A DNA stretch of 64,000 nucleotides. It comes from Thermosipho melanesiensis BI429 (GTDB taxonomy: Bacteria > Thermotogota > Thermotogae > Thermotogales > Fervidobacteriaceae). Where the stretch lies: the NCBI RefSeq assembly GCF_000016905.1, contig NC_009616.1, positions 1,736,001 to 1,800,000 of the forward strand. The letters are read 5' to 3'. Shown here in pieces: positions 37,001 through 45,354 of this stretch. Both the position numbers and the translations under genes were made by a program. A model generated the notes under the pieces. It did no database searches and was not told the DNA's origin. It worked only from the letters and a program-made list of their open reading frames with translations. How positions within the stretch are numbered: position 1 is the first letter of the stretch; the number at the start of each line of letters is the position of its first letter.

Positions 37001-37648
37001 TTAAATCCCTCCCAATTTGTATCTTTTTAAAACATTATTTATATACTCTTGATTGTAAAAATCTTGAAATTCCAAATAAACAATGGAATTTTTGTCAGGA
37101 AAAGTAAAATAAAGTATTTTATTTGAACTTTTATGAACATTGGAATTTTCACCTAACTCAAGTAATTCAAAATAACTCATTTCTACTCCATTAACATTGT
37201 AATAAGGAATACTCAAAATTTTAAAATCACCATCAAAAGAAATTGCTAAATCCACTTCCCCAGATTGTGCTAATTCCTTACATTTTTCAATATCTTCAAC
37301 CTCTAAATATTCAATTTTATGATTGTACAATTTAGAAAAATCATCCATAATGCTCGGGACAATACCAATGTATGAGTCTTGATATTTTTGAGCAATTACA
37401 GGGATTTTTACTATTGCAACTCTCAACTTTGAATGAATCTTAAAAGATAGAAGATAAATAAAAGTTGCCAATAGTGCTCCAAGCATCGCCTCAGTAATAG
37501 CCACGTCTGGAGCAAAATAAACAGCATATATGGCAACCATTAAGACACTTAAAGAAGTCCTATATAAAAATGAATTAAAAACATTCTTTGAAAAAAATAT
37601 CATTATAGTAACAAGCACAGCAAAACTAGATAAAAATATTCGTATCAT
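37001..37648 (-). CDS. DUF4040 (MbhD/MrpA C-terminal-like) antiporter subunit with a solute-binding-like domain
   Basis: 215 residues. The first ~70 are three membrane helices with YFAPDVAITEAMLGALLATF, the signature of DUF4040 subunits (MbhD, or the C-terminal part of MrpA) in Mrp Na+/H+ antiporters and membrane hydrogenases. Residues ~73-215 are soluble and read like the start of a family-3 solute-binding domain: LRVAIVKIPVIAQ, a following IPSIMDDFSKLYN-type helix (VPSIMDDFSKLYNHKIEYLE) and LAQSGEVDLAISFDGD. This fusion is unusual. It overlaps mrpG by 4 bases and is the last antiporter gene. Confidence 0.78.
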   Translation of the reverse strand: MIRIFLSSFAVLVTIMIFFSKNVFNSFLYRTSLSVLMVAIYAVYFAPDVAITEAMLGALLATFIYLLSFKIHSKLRVAIVKIPVIAQKYQDSYIGIVPSIMDDFSKLYNHKIEYLEVEDIEKCKELAQSGEVDLAISFDGDFKILSIPYYNVNGVEMSYFELLELGENSNVHKSSNKILYFTFPDKNSIVYLEFQDFYNQEYINNVLKRYKLGGI

Positions 37649-37899
37649 CTTCTTTTTTCCCTTCTAACCAATGAAATTGAAATAAAATACGTAACAGCCG
37701 GCATACCAACTAAAAAAATCATTAACGCTACAAAAAGCTTAGAAATTTGAAAATTATTTAGCATCAAACCTATAAAAATTAAAATGGCTCCACCAGTATC
37801 CCCTGCACTTAGATAATGAAGTTTTTTAAAAATATTTTTACTAAATAGTGCACATATATTTCCAACTAGCATCAAAATTGCTCCAAGAATAATTATCAT
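37645..37899 (-). CDS. mrpG: Monovalent cation/H+ antiporter subunit G
   Basis: 84 residues, three membrane helices. LGAILMLVGNICALF, KKLHYLSAGDTGGAIL and FIGLMLN match the MrpG/MnhG/PhaG pattern (the His and the Asp-Thr-Gly motif are conserved). A small subunit of the multi-protein Mrp antiporter. It overlaps mrpF and the DUF4040 gene by 4 bases each. Confidence 0.85.
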   Translation of the reverse strand: MIIILGAILMLVGNICALFSKNIFKKLHYLSAGDTGGAILIFIGLMLNNFQISKLFVALMIFLVGMPAVTYFISISLVRREKRR

Positions 37900-38141
37900 A
37901 AATCACTCCTTGAAATAAACGATGTTATTACAAAAGCTCCTCCTATAGATAATAGCATGTAAAGCACACCTATATCAATAATTATAGGTATATTTTTGTA
38001 ATACGAATATAAAATAATCAAAATAGAAATCTTTGTCGAAATTGAAAGTAAAGGGATTATTTTCTCATAGATATTTTTAAAACAACCTATACCTAAAATA
38101 GTTAAAAAAATTGAGAATACCACAAAAACTAAAGAAATCAT
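37896..38141 (-). CDS. mrpF: Monovalent cation/H+ antiporter subunit F
   Basis: 81 residues from ATG 38141, six bases after GGGGG; the open frame continues upstream but has no ribosome-binding site. Three membrane helices, with the conserved middle DIGVLYMLLSIGGAFVITS resembling the DIALVYALLSFLGTVA-type end of MrpF. It sits between mrpE (2 bases) and mrpG. Confidence 0.8.
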   Translation of the reverse strand: MISLVFVVFSIFLTILGIGCFKNIYEKIIPLLSISTKISILIILYSYYKNIPIIIDIGVLYMLLSIGGAFVITSFISRSDL

Positions 38142-38142
38142 G

Positions 38143-38487
38143 CTAATCCCCCATTTTATGTATATATAAATACTTTTCATCGTGATCAAAAGCAATTGTC
38201 TTTGGGGTTAACGTAATACTCAAAATTTTTACCAACATATCAAAATCGTCCTTGTAATCTAAAAATAATACCTCTTCACTTTTACTAAAAAAAATAAAAA
38301 AAGATTCCAACAAAGTCTTTGGTATACTTTTCAAAAGGATAAACAAAAGTTTAAAAAAACTAATGTTTCCAAACATAAAAATTGCATATACCAGAGTACT
38401 AACTATAATATTAATAAATATATTATTTACACCAAAAAATATGGTTAAAAAAATTATTCCAAGAAATATATTTACTAAATGTACCAT
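38143..38487 (-). CDS. mrpE: Monovalent cation/H+ antiporter subunit E
   Basis: 114 residues: two hydrophobic N-terminal segments and a soluble tail ending ITLTPKTIAFDHDEKYLYIH, the conserved C-terminal stretch of MrpE/MnhE. It is shorter than most MrpE (~160), lacking part of the first membrane region. The AAAGGAAG site lies in the end of gpsA. Confidence 0.82.
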   Translation of the reverse strand: MVHLVNIFLGIIFLTIFFGVNNIFINIIVSTLVYAIFMFGNISFFKLLFILLKSIPKTLLESFFIFFSKSEEVLFLDYKDDFDMLVKILSITLTPKTIAFDHDEKYLYIHKMGD

Positions 38488-39446
38488 TCTTCCTTTAAAG
38501 GCCTCCTCATTAAATCCAACATTGAAATCTTAGGATCTTTATTTTCGTACAAAATTTTATAAACCTCCTTTGAAATTGGCATATCAATACTTTGTTGTGA
38601 AGCAATATTAACAACTGCTTTAACAGTGTACATACCTTCTGCTACCATTTTTGAACTCTTCACAATTTCACTCAAAGTCTTTCCTTTGGCTATAAATTCT
38701 CCTAACAATCTATTTCTACTATGTCTACTATTACATGTAACCATTAAATCTCCAACACCAGACAAGCCAAAAAACGTTCTCTCATCCGCATCAAAAATTT
38801 TACCAAATTTAATCATCTCAAATAGTGCTCTTGTCATTAAAGCAGCTTTTGCATTATCCCATCCACCAAACCCATCCAAAATACCTGCGGCAATAGCCAT
38901 AACATTTTTTAGCGCTCCAGAAATTTCAACACCCGCAACATCGATTGAAGTATAAACCCTAAAATAATCATTACTAAAAAATTTCTGAAGTTCACTCGTA
39001 TTACCTCCGGCAATTGTTACAGCAGTTGGAATTTTTTCAGCCACCTCCTCTGCATGTGAAGGCCCCGAAAGTACAGTATATGGTAAATCAACAAAATCTC
39101 TTACTATTTCCGAAACCCTCTTTAAAGTCTTTATCTCCAATCCTTTAGAAAGATTTATTATACCTTTAACATTTTTCCAACCAGAAATTTTTGCCAAATT
39201 TTCTCTTATAAACTGAACAGGAATTGCTATAATAAGATAATCAGAAAAATCTACAACTTCTTGTATATTGTTTGTTGCCTTAAACAAAGGTAAAATACCA
39301 TTTAAATAACTTATTTTTTTCAAACTATTTATTTCATGAACAATTTCTTTCCTTCGGGCCCAAACTAACACATCATGAGAATTTTCCACTAATAAATTTG
39401 CAAATGCACACCCCCAACTTCCCGCACCTATAACTCCAAATTTCAC
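38475..39446 (-). CDS. gpsA: Glycerol-3-phosphate dehydrogenase [NAD(P)+]
   Basis: 323 residues. N-terminal dinucleotide loop FGVIGAGSWGCAFANLL, then SGPSHAEEVAEKIPTAVTIA, the catalytic-lysine region GALKNVMAIAAGILDG and the substrate motif SRHSRNRLLGE. It reduces dihydroxyacetone phosphate to sn-glycerol-3-phosphate for membrane lipids. It starts at GTG 39446 behind GGAGGTG and overlaps both trmB and mrpE. Confidence 0.96.
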   Translation of the reverse strand: MKFGVIGAGSWGCAFANLLVENSHDVLVWARRKEIVHEINSLKKISYLNGILPLFKATNNIQEVVDFSDYLIIAIPVQFIRENLAKISGWKNVKGIINLSKGLEIKTLKRVSEIVRDFVDLPYTVLSGPSHAEEVAEKIPTAVTIAGGNTSELQKFFSNDYFRVYTSIDVAGVEISGALKNVMAIAAGILDGFGGWDNAKAALMTRALFEMIKFGKIFDADERTFFGLSGVGDLMVTCNSRHSRNRLLGEFIAKGKTLSEIVKSSKMVAEGMYTVKAVVNIASQQSIDMPISKEVYKILYENKDPKISMLDLMRRPLKEEWYI

Positions 39447-40378
39447 TCAAGCACCTCCATTATCTTTTTTACTGACCATTTTACAGCTGGAGTTCTGTAT
39501 GGATTAGATTCACTATCTAGTTTTAATACCCACCTTCCATCATCCTTTGGGTACAAAACTAAAAAATAGTGCTGTGAAAAATCTCTATCACTTGAAATCA
39601 CCTTAAAAATATACGCATTATTTTTCAACTCCTTGTACACATTTTTTATAACAAATACTTTATCTTTATCTTTATCTTTGAAAATTTTTCCTTTAATATC
39701 AAAAATCTTTTCCTCAGAAATTCTACTAATTGCATGAGGCATTACATCATCACTCCCTAGCAGTCTTATAATACTTCCTTTTTTTTCTTTTTTTACAATT
39801 AACCTAAAAATATCTCTATTAAATTTCAACCATTTTTTTTCATACCTCGTTAAAAATTCTCTTTTAGGATTCCGTTCTATTTTATAAACTTTAAATTTTC
39901 CACTCTCTTGTGCATTTTCATAAGCTTCTTTTGCGTACCATTCTTGGTCTGTAACAAGTTCAAATTCACCATCAATTTTTAACACAACAGATAGAATTTC
40001 AAAAAACTCTTTTATAATTATCCTTCTATGTGATTGTGAATTTTTGTACCAGGGTACCGGAAAATTCATTATTACTTTATCTATCGATTCATCCGAAAAA
40101 AATTCTCTTAATCCAAATTTGGCATCACAAAGTATTAACTTTACGTTTTCTAAGTTTTTTCTTTTTAACTTTCTCTGAGCCTTTACCATTGAAGTAATTG
40201 AAAGTTCAAATCCAACATAGTTAATATCCTTATTTTTTTCTGCACAATATGATATATATTCACCATTCCCAAATCCTAACTCCACATGCAACCTATTTAA
40301 ATTACCAAAAATCTTGTTCCAATCAAAAGGATACCTTGAAAATAGCTGCGGTTTTAATTCAAACTCGGGGTATATCAT
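39443..40378 (-). CDS. trmB: tRNA (guanine-N7)-methyltransferase with C-terminal extension
   Basis: 311 residues. The catalytic domain (1-~200) has the SAM motif HVELGFGNGEYI (~31), VGFELS, and the family signature MNFPVPWYKNSQSHRRII (~105), then TDQEWYAKEAYE. Residues ~200-311 form an extra domain found in thermophile TrmB (for example Aquifex), where it stabilises the protein. It makes m7G46 in tRNA. It overlaps gpsA and the TPR gene by 4 bases. Confidence 0.92.
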   Translation of the reverse strand: MIYPEFELKPQLFSRYPFDWNKIFGNLNRLHVELGFGNGEYISYCAEKNKDINYVGFELSITSMVKAQRKLKRKNLENVKLILCDAKFGLREFFSDESIDKVIMNFPVPWYKNSQSHRRIIIKEFFEILSVVLKIDGEFELVTDQEWYAKEAYENAQESGKFKVYKIERNPKREFLTRYEKKWLKFNRDIFRLIVKKEKKGSIIRLLGSDDVMPHAISRISEEKIFDIKGKIFKDKDKDKVFVIKNVYKELKNNAYIFKVISSDRDFSQHYFLVLYPKDDGRWVLKLDSESNPYRTPAVKWSVKKIMEVLE

Positions 40379-41484
40379 CCAATACCTCCCAATCTATTTA
40401 TAAAATATTTAGAATGTTTAACATAAATACTCTTTGGAAATCTTTCTATAAAATCATTAAAAAGTGAATAGGCTCTTTCGAAATCTCCTATCTCATAGTA
40501 AATTAATGCTCTGTAATAAAATGCATCATCTAAAAAATAAAGATCTTTAAAATTCAACGCCAATGATTTATCAATAACAAATTCCAATAAATTTAGTGAC
40601 ATTAAATAATTTTTTTGTTTGTAATACTCATACCCCATTAACCACAAAAATCTTAAAGTTTCAATATTATTTGGATCAATACTATTAAATAGTTCAACCG
40701 CTTTTTCTTCAGGTTTTTCTTTGTTTTCCATTAACTTATCTTCAATCTCCGAAAGTTTCAACAACAAATTCTTTGCATTTTCCAATTCTATTGTCTTTAT
40801 TTCCTCTAATCCTTTCTCAGCAATCTTTCCTACATTACTAACTTCATCTAAAATCCTATTATTTGATTCAAAAACTTTTGTATTTAACCTTTCAAAATTT
40901 GTATCAATCTTTAAATTTAAATTTTCAATAGAATTCTTTAACGAAAAAATTGTTGGATTAAATAAAGAAATAACAGTAAAAATTAGAATAATGATTGATA
41001 TTCCCATTACTAATACATTCAAACTTTTTTGGGAAGCACTATTATTTTCAACCTTTAAATCCGTATTTGGATCAAAATTTTTCAGTAACTCTTTTAAATA
41101 TTGTATATTTTCCTTGTCATTTTTTCTTATTGCGTTCTTCAATTCTAAAGAAATAAGTTCTACAACTTCTGGATATTCTTCTTTTATGGAATTAAAATCG
41201 ATACTTTCATCAAGAGAATTATATACTCTATTTATTGCATTTTCTAACTCTTCAATTAAAACTTCCTTTTCAAAAAGAGAAACTCCATAAAATTCCTTAT
41301 ATTTATAATCCAATAAATTAAAAATCTCTCTTGCACTCTCAAAATCACCTGAAAGAATGGAAAATTCAAACTTTAAAAATGGATATTCTCTTTCAACAAC
41401 TTCTATGATACTTTTTGCTAAATCAAATTTATTATCTCTTAATATTTTTCTGACAAAATTTATTAAATTACTATTCACTATCAC
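40375..41484 (-). CDS. Membrane-anchored TPR/coiled-coil protein
   Basis: 369 residues. The cytoplasmic N-terminal ~150 residues are helical; one membrane helix lies at ~154-175 (NVLVMGISIIILIFTVISLF); a coiled coil follows (~180-260), then tetratricopeptide-like helices (~265-365, for example ERAYSLFNDFIERFPKSIYV), a pattern like YbgF/CpoB or BamD repeats. It probably organises envelope proteins, but its partners are unknown. It starts at GTG near 41484. Confidence 0.7.
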   Translation of the reverse strand: MIVNSNLINFVRKILRDNKFDLAKSIIEVVEREYPFLKFEFSILSGDFESAREIFNLLDYKYKEFYGVSLFEKEVLIEELENAINRVYNSLDESIDFNSIKEEYPEVVELISLELKNAIRKNDKENIQYLKELLKNFDPNTDLKVENNSASQKSLNVLVMGISIIILIFTVISLFNPTIFSLKNSIENLNLKIDTNFERLNTKVFESNNRILDEVSNVGKIAEKGLEEIKTIELENAKNLLLKLSEIEDKLMENKEKPEEKAVELFNSIDPNNIETLRFLWLMGYEYYKQKNYLMSLNLLEFVIDKSLALNFKDLYFLDDAFYYRALIYYEIGDFERAYSLFNDFIERFPKSIYVKHSKYFINRLGGIG

Positions 41485-42986
41485 ATCACCTCCGAAATTG
41501 CCTTAGGTATATAATCTAAAATTTCTGAAATCAAATTGTGTCCCTCATACTCATACATCTCAGCCGCAAGACCAAATACGTATACTCCCAAAAGAACACC
41601 GTTAAGCACATCACCATTTTGAGCAATAAATCCCGCTATCAATCCACTTAATATATCTCCACTACCTCCCTTTGAAAGTGAGGAATTCCCTGTAACGTTG
41701 AAAAATAAACTTTCTCCATTGGATATAATCGTAGTTACATCTTTTAAAGCTATTATAGAGTTATAAGCTTTTGAAGTTTCTTTGACCAATTTGTAATTAT
41801 ATTTAACTTCAGAGATATTCATACCAAGAAACTTTGCAAATTCTCCTGGATGTGGTGTTATAACAAGATTATCTTTATCTTTTATTTTGTCTTTTAAATT
41901 TGAAATATGATATATTGCATCTGCATCAATAATAATCGGAACATTTACGCTTCCAACAATTTTTTTCACAAATAATCCTACCCCATTTTTCCTACCTAAT
42001 CCTGGTCCAATAACTACTACTGTATCTGAATCTATGTAATTATTAACTATATTTACATCGTTTTCGGAAAAATATTCATTTTCTATTGCTATTGGAATTA
42101 TTCCTGGTTCATAATTTACCGCGCTTTTTACAATGTCTCTTGGACCTGCCATATAAACTCTACCAGTACCAGCCCTAATAGCTCCTAAAGCAGACAACAA
42201 TGGAGCACCAATAAACTCTTTTGAGCCACCAATTATTATGACTTTACCATATGACGATTTATTACTTTCCTTTAGTCGATTTGGCACAGTAAAATGTTCA
42301 TTCGTTAAAAGCAATTTATCACATGGATATATAGTACTTAAAATTTTCGGCATACCAATTTTTACTACTTTTAGTTTCCCAGTTAATGCCCTACCTGGAA
42401 ATAAAAAATGCCCAACTTTTGGATACTCAAATGTTACAGTTAAATCAGAACGAATTGCAGTTCCTAAGACATTTGCTGTATCAGCCGAAACACCACTTGG
42501 GATATCTACAGAAACAGTAAACTTTGAATATAAGTTTATATAATCTATTACTTCTGCATAAATTCCTTTTACATCTCTTGACAATCCAGTCCCAAAAATA
42601 GCATCAATAACAACATTACTGTTTTCCAATAATTTTGGAACATCTAAAATATTTTCTTTTGAAATCTTTATTATTTCTCCACCAAATGACTTATAAATTT
42701 CCAAATTTTTTCTTGATTCATTTGTGGTTAAATCAGATATTAAAACTACTTTAACTGCTTCTGTAAAATTTAAAAGTTCACGAGCAATTACAAGTCCATC
42801 TCCTCCATTATTACCAGGCCCACAAAATACCAAAAAACTATATTGCGAAAGATTACCTAACTCTCTCCACAAAACTTCAACTGTTGAAACCCCTGCTCTT
42901 TCCATTAAAACCAAATTACTAATACCAAAATCTTCAATTGTTTTTCTTTCAAGCATTTTCATTTCATTTGATGAAACTACTCTCAT
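41481..42986 (-). CDS. nnrDE: Bifunctional NAD(P)H-hydrate epimerase/dehydratase
   Basis: 501 residues. The YjeF N-terminal epimerase domain (1-~215) has LVFCGPGNNGGDGLVIAREL and VIDAIFGTGLSRDVKG. The C-terminal ribokinase-like ADP-dependent dehydratase (~220-500) has VIIGGSKEFIGAPLLSALGA, TPHPGEFAKFL and the catalytic NSSLSKGGSGDILSGLIAG. It repairs heat-damaged NAD(P)H, useful in a thermophile. The usual fused form is complete here. Confidence 0.95.
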   Translation of the reverse strand: MRVVSSNEMKMLERKTIEDFGISNLVLMERAGVSTVEVLWRELGNLSQYSFLVFCGPGNNGGDGLVIARELLNFTEAVKVVLISDLTTNESRKNLEIYKSFGGEIIKISKENILDVPKLLENSNVVIDAIFGTGLSRDVKGIYAEVIDYINLYSKFTVSVDIPSGVSADTANVLGTAIRSDLTVTFEYPKVGHFLFPGRALTGKLKVVKIGMPKILSTIYPCDKLLLTNEHFTVPNRLKESNKSSYGKVIIIGGSKEFIGAPLLSALGAIRAGTGRVYMAGPRDIVKSAVNYEPGIIPIAIENEYFSENDVNIVNNYIDSDTVVVIGPGLGRKNGVGLFVKKIVGSVNVPIIIDADAIYHISNLKDKIKDKDNLVITPHPGEFAKFLGMNISEVKYNYKLVKETSKAYNSIIALKDVTTIISNGESLFFNVTGNSSLSKGGSGDILSGLIAGFIAQNGDVLNGVLLGVYVFGLAAEMYEYEGHNLISEILDYIPKAISEVM

Positions 42987-42988
42987 AA

Positions 42989-43447
42989 TTAATCACCTCT
43001 ATACAAAAACCTATAAATTCTGTAAACTTTTTTTACTTTACTCAAATATCTTCCGCCTGCATCTTTTCTTATCTCTTCTTTTGAATATGGCCCAGTATTA
43101 TAATCAACTAACGCCTTCTCTAAACTTCCAGAACGTTTGTATAGATATTCAAGATACATAATTCCAAGATTTAAATTATCAATTGGATTATAAACATTGT
43201 AATTTGTTTTAAATTTCTCATTTAGCCATTTAGAAGTTTCAGGCATAATCTGCATTAGACCATAAGCACCAAGTGGAGAAATTGCATCTTCACTAAAACT
43301 ACTTTCAACATTTATTATACTCAAAATAAGCAACCTATCAAATAAATCACTATTTATGTATTCTGCATACTTAAATGGGAACCAATTGAACAAAAAATAT
43401 AAAGATACCATTATAAAGAATGATAATACCAAAAAACAACACCTCAA
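42989..43447 (-). CDS. Membrane-anchored lytic transglycosylase (Slt/MltE type)
   Basis: 152 residues from TTG 43447, eight bases after GAGG; an earlier GTG overlaps the site. One N-terminal helix (FLVLSFFIMVSLYFLF) anchors an SLT domain with INVESSFSEDAISPLGAYGL (catalytic Glu in ES) and MQIMPETSKWL, then a second motif NLGIMYLEYLYKRSGSLEKA and YNTGP. It cuts glycan strands of peptidoglycan, which may make room for the pilus or other envelope machines; the prepilin peptidase is the adjacent gene. Confidence 0.88.
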   Translation of the reverse strand: MRCCFLVLSFFIMVSLYFLFNWFPFKYAEYINSDLFDRLLILSIINVESSFSEDAISPLGAYGLMQIMPETSKWLNEKFKTNYNVYNPIDNLNLGIMYLEYLYKRSGSLEKALVDYNTGPYSKEEIRKDAGGRYLSKVKKVYRIYRFLYRGD

Positions 43448-43457
43448 ATTAAACACC

Positions 43458-44156
43458 TCAAAAATATTTTAACATAAAAACATACAATACATATCCCGAA
43501 ATAGATATAAATGGCCCAAATGGAACTATTTTCTTTTTATTAACCAAAGAAAAAATCAAAGCTAATATCGAAGAAAGTAAAAGATGATAGATTGAAAGTG
43601 GTAAATTTAGTATAAAAGCAATGGGAGTAATTAAGTATATATCACCTTCACCTAAACCTTCTACATATATCTTTTTTAAAATTAAAAAAATACTCAGTAC
43701 AATAAACAACGAAACAAATCTCAAATACCAAAAACGCGTATCTCTAAATAAATCTAACACACTTACTATCCAAAGAAGCCACCACGAAAAATCCGGTATC
43801 ATCATAATTTTAAAATCAACATATGCTACAACAACAGTTGAAAATATAAATATATTCAAAAGTATACATTCAAATTTTGCAAATAACAAACTATGAAACG
43901 TAAAAGAAAAAGCAATTAATAATTCAACTAAAAAATATCTAATAGGTATTTTTGTTTTACAATTTCTACATTTCCCGCCAAGCAGTATATAACTTAAAAT
44001 TGGTATATTATCATACCATTTGATACTAACTTTACAATTGAGACAAAAAGAACGTGGAGGATCATTAATTTTTAATCCCTCCACGCTTCTAAACAATATT
44101 ACATTCAAAAAACTACCAAATATAGCACCTAAAATAAAATTTAAGACATACCACAC
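43458..44156 (-). CDS. pilD: Prepilin peptidase/N-methyltransferase
   Basis: 232 residues. A short N-terminal domain has the zinc Cys pairs CLNC and CRNC (~38 and ~62), followed by the polytopic aspartyl protease core with the two catalytic Asp in AYVDFKIMMIPD (~111) and GLGEGDIYLI (~172). It cleaves pilin leaders after Gly and methylates the new N-terminus. This is the likely processing enzyme for the pilus operon at 1-4413. It starts at GTG 44156. Confidence 0.92.
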   Translation of the reverse strand: MWYVLNFILGAIFGSFLNVILFRSVEGLKINDPPRSFCLNCKVSIKWYDNIPILSYILLGGKCRNCKTKIPIRYFLVELLIAFSFTFHSLLFAKFECILLNIFIFSTVVVAYVDFKIMMIPDFSWWLLWIVSVLDLFRDTRFWYLRFVSLFIVLSIFLILKKIYVEGLGEGDIYLITPIAFILNLPLSIYHLLLSSILALIFSLVNKKKIVPFGPFISISGYVLYVFMLKYF

Positions 44157-45199
44157 AATTGTTTCTCCTTGTTTGTAAGGTATTTATCAAAAATTTCTTT
44201 TTTACCAAATAAGTACCAAAAATCATTTTCTTTTAATTCTTCATAATACTTCTTCGCTTTTTCAATCTTTCCTAATTTAATATAAGGTACAATTAACAAT
44301 GCTTTAAGATGCAATGATTCAAAAGAATCATCAATAATTGGCTCCATAACCTTTACTATTTCATCGTATTTTCCGTATTTCATTTTTATTTTTGCCCAAA
44401 TTTCTATACCATTTGGATCACTAGGTTTTGAGTTTAAAATCTCTTTTTCTACAATATCTGCTTCTTCATTTCTTCCAATTTCTCTATAAATCTGAGAAAG
44501 TTCATACATAGCAATTACATTATCACTATCAATCTCTATTAATTTATTTAAAATTTCTATTGCTTTCTCATAGTTTTTAGAACGAGTATATGCATCAGCT
44601 ATCATAAAATAAGTAAAGATATCATTTGGCGAATACTCAATTTCTTTCAACCAATAATTTATTGCCTTTTCATACTCACCTTTGTTATAATAAACTTCCC
44701 CAAGTGTAGAATAAGCTTGAACTAACCAAGGATCAACTTCGATAGCCCTATTTAAAAATTTAATACCTTCTTCTGAATTCCCCTGTTCAATTAGTATTGT
44801 ACCCAAAAACTCATATGCAGGTGCAAAACTCCTATCAATTTTTATAGCAAATTCCAAAATATTTTTCGCATCTCCCAACAAATCCTTATCCGCATATTCA
44901 ATAGCAAGTTCATACAAACCATCAACTGTTCCATGTTCAAAACTTTCAGGTTTAATTCCTTTTTCATTAAAAAATGAAACCAACTCTGACCAAATCACAG
45001 GGCCGTAAAAGGCTTCGCTTAATATTGTCACATTTTTTTCAATAAACTCCAATACTTCAATATCATTTAAAAAATTAGGAAAATCTTTTTTCATATTATG
45101 CCATTCCCCACCATAAAACAAATCTCTCAACATTATATAGAAAGGTGTTTCATCGGTTAATATAATAGTTTTATCTTTTACCATCATTTCTACCTTCAT
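44141..45199 (-). CDS. Tetratricopeptide-repeat protein
   Basis: 352 residues from ATG 45199, chosen for the GGAGGTGATAATT upstream. Soluble. The first ~120 residues have no known domain; six or so TPR units follow (for example PAYEFLGTILIEQGNSEEGI, QAYSTLGEVYYNKGEYEKAI, MYELSQIYREIGRNEEADIV). TPR arrays bind peptides or partner proteins. As first gene of the minus-strand run, it directly precedes pilD, so a link to pilus or secretion is possible but unproven. Confidence 0.8.
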   Translation of the reverse strand: MKVEMMVKDKTIILTDETPFYIMLRDLFYGGEWHNMKKDFPNFLNDIEVLEFIEKNVTILSEAFYGPVIWSELVSFFNEKGIKPESFEHGTVDGLYELAIEYADKDLLGDAKNILEFAIKIDRSFAPAYEFLGTILIEQGNSEEGIKFLNRAIEVDPWLVQAYSTLGEVYYNKGEYEKAINYWLKEIEYSPNDIFTYFMIADAYTRSKNYEKAIEILNKLIEIDSDNVIAMYELSQIYREIGRNEEADIVEKEILNSKPSDPNGIEIWAKIKMKYGKYDEIVKVMEPIIDDSFESLHLKALLIVPYIKLGKIEKAKKYYEELKENDFWYLFGKKEIFDKYLTNKEKQLCGMS

Positions 45200-45237
45200 A
45201 ATTATCACCTCCAAAATATCTGTTACCTTTTATTTAC

Positions 45238-45266
45238 ATTATAACATAATATGTAAAATTTGAAAA
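45238..45266 (-). promoter_or_regulatory. Promoter of the TPR-pilD transcript
   Basis: On the minus strand TTTTCA (45266 to 45261), 17 bases, TATAAT (45243 to 45238), about 40 bases before the TPR start. The -35 matches the consensus at four of six positions. Confidence 0.5.
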
Positions 45267-45354
45267 CAATATTTTAGAACTAAATAAGATACAATTTAGT
45301 CAAATTACTTGAAAAGTTCCAATAATCTTAATTAATCCCAGGAGGTGACTAAAT

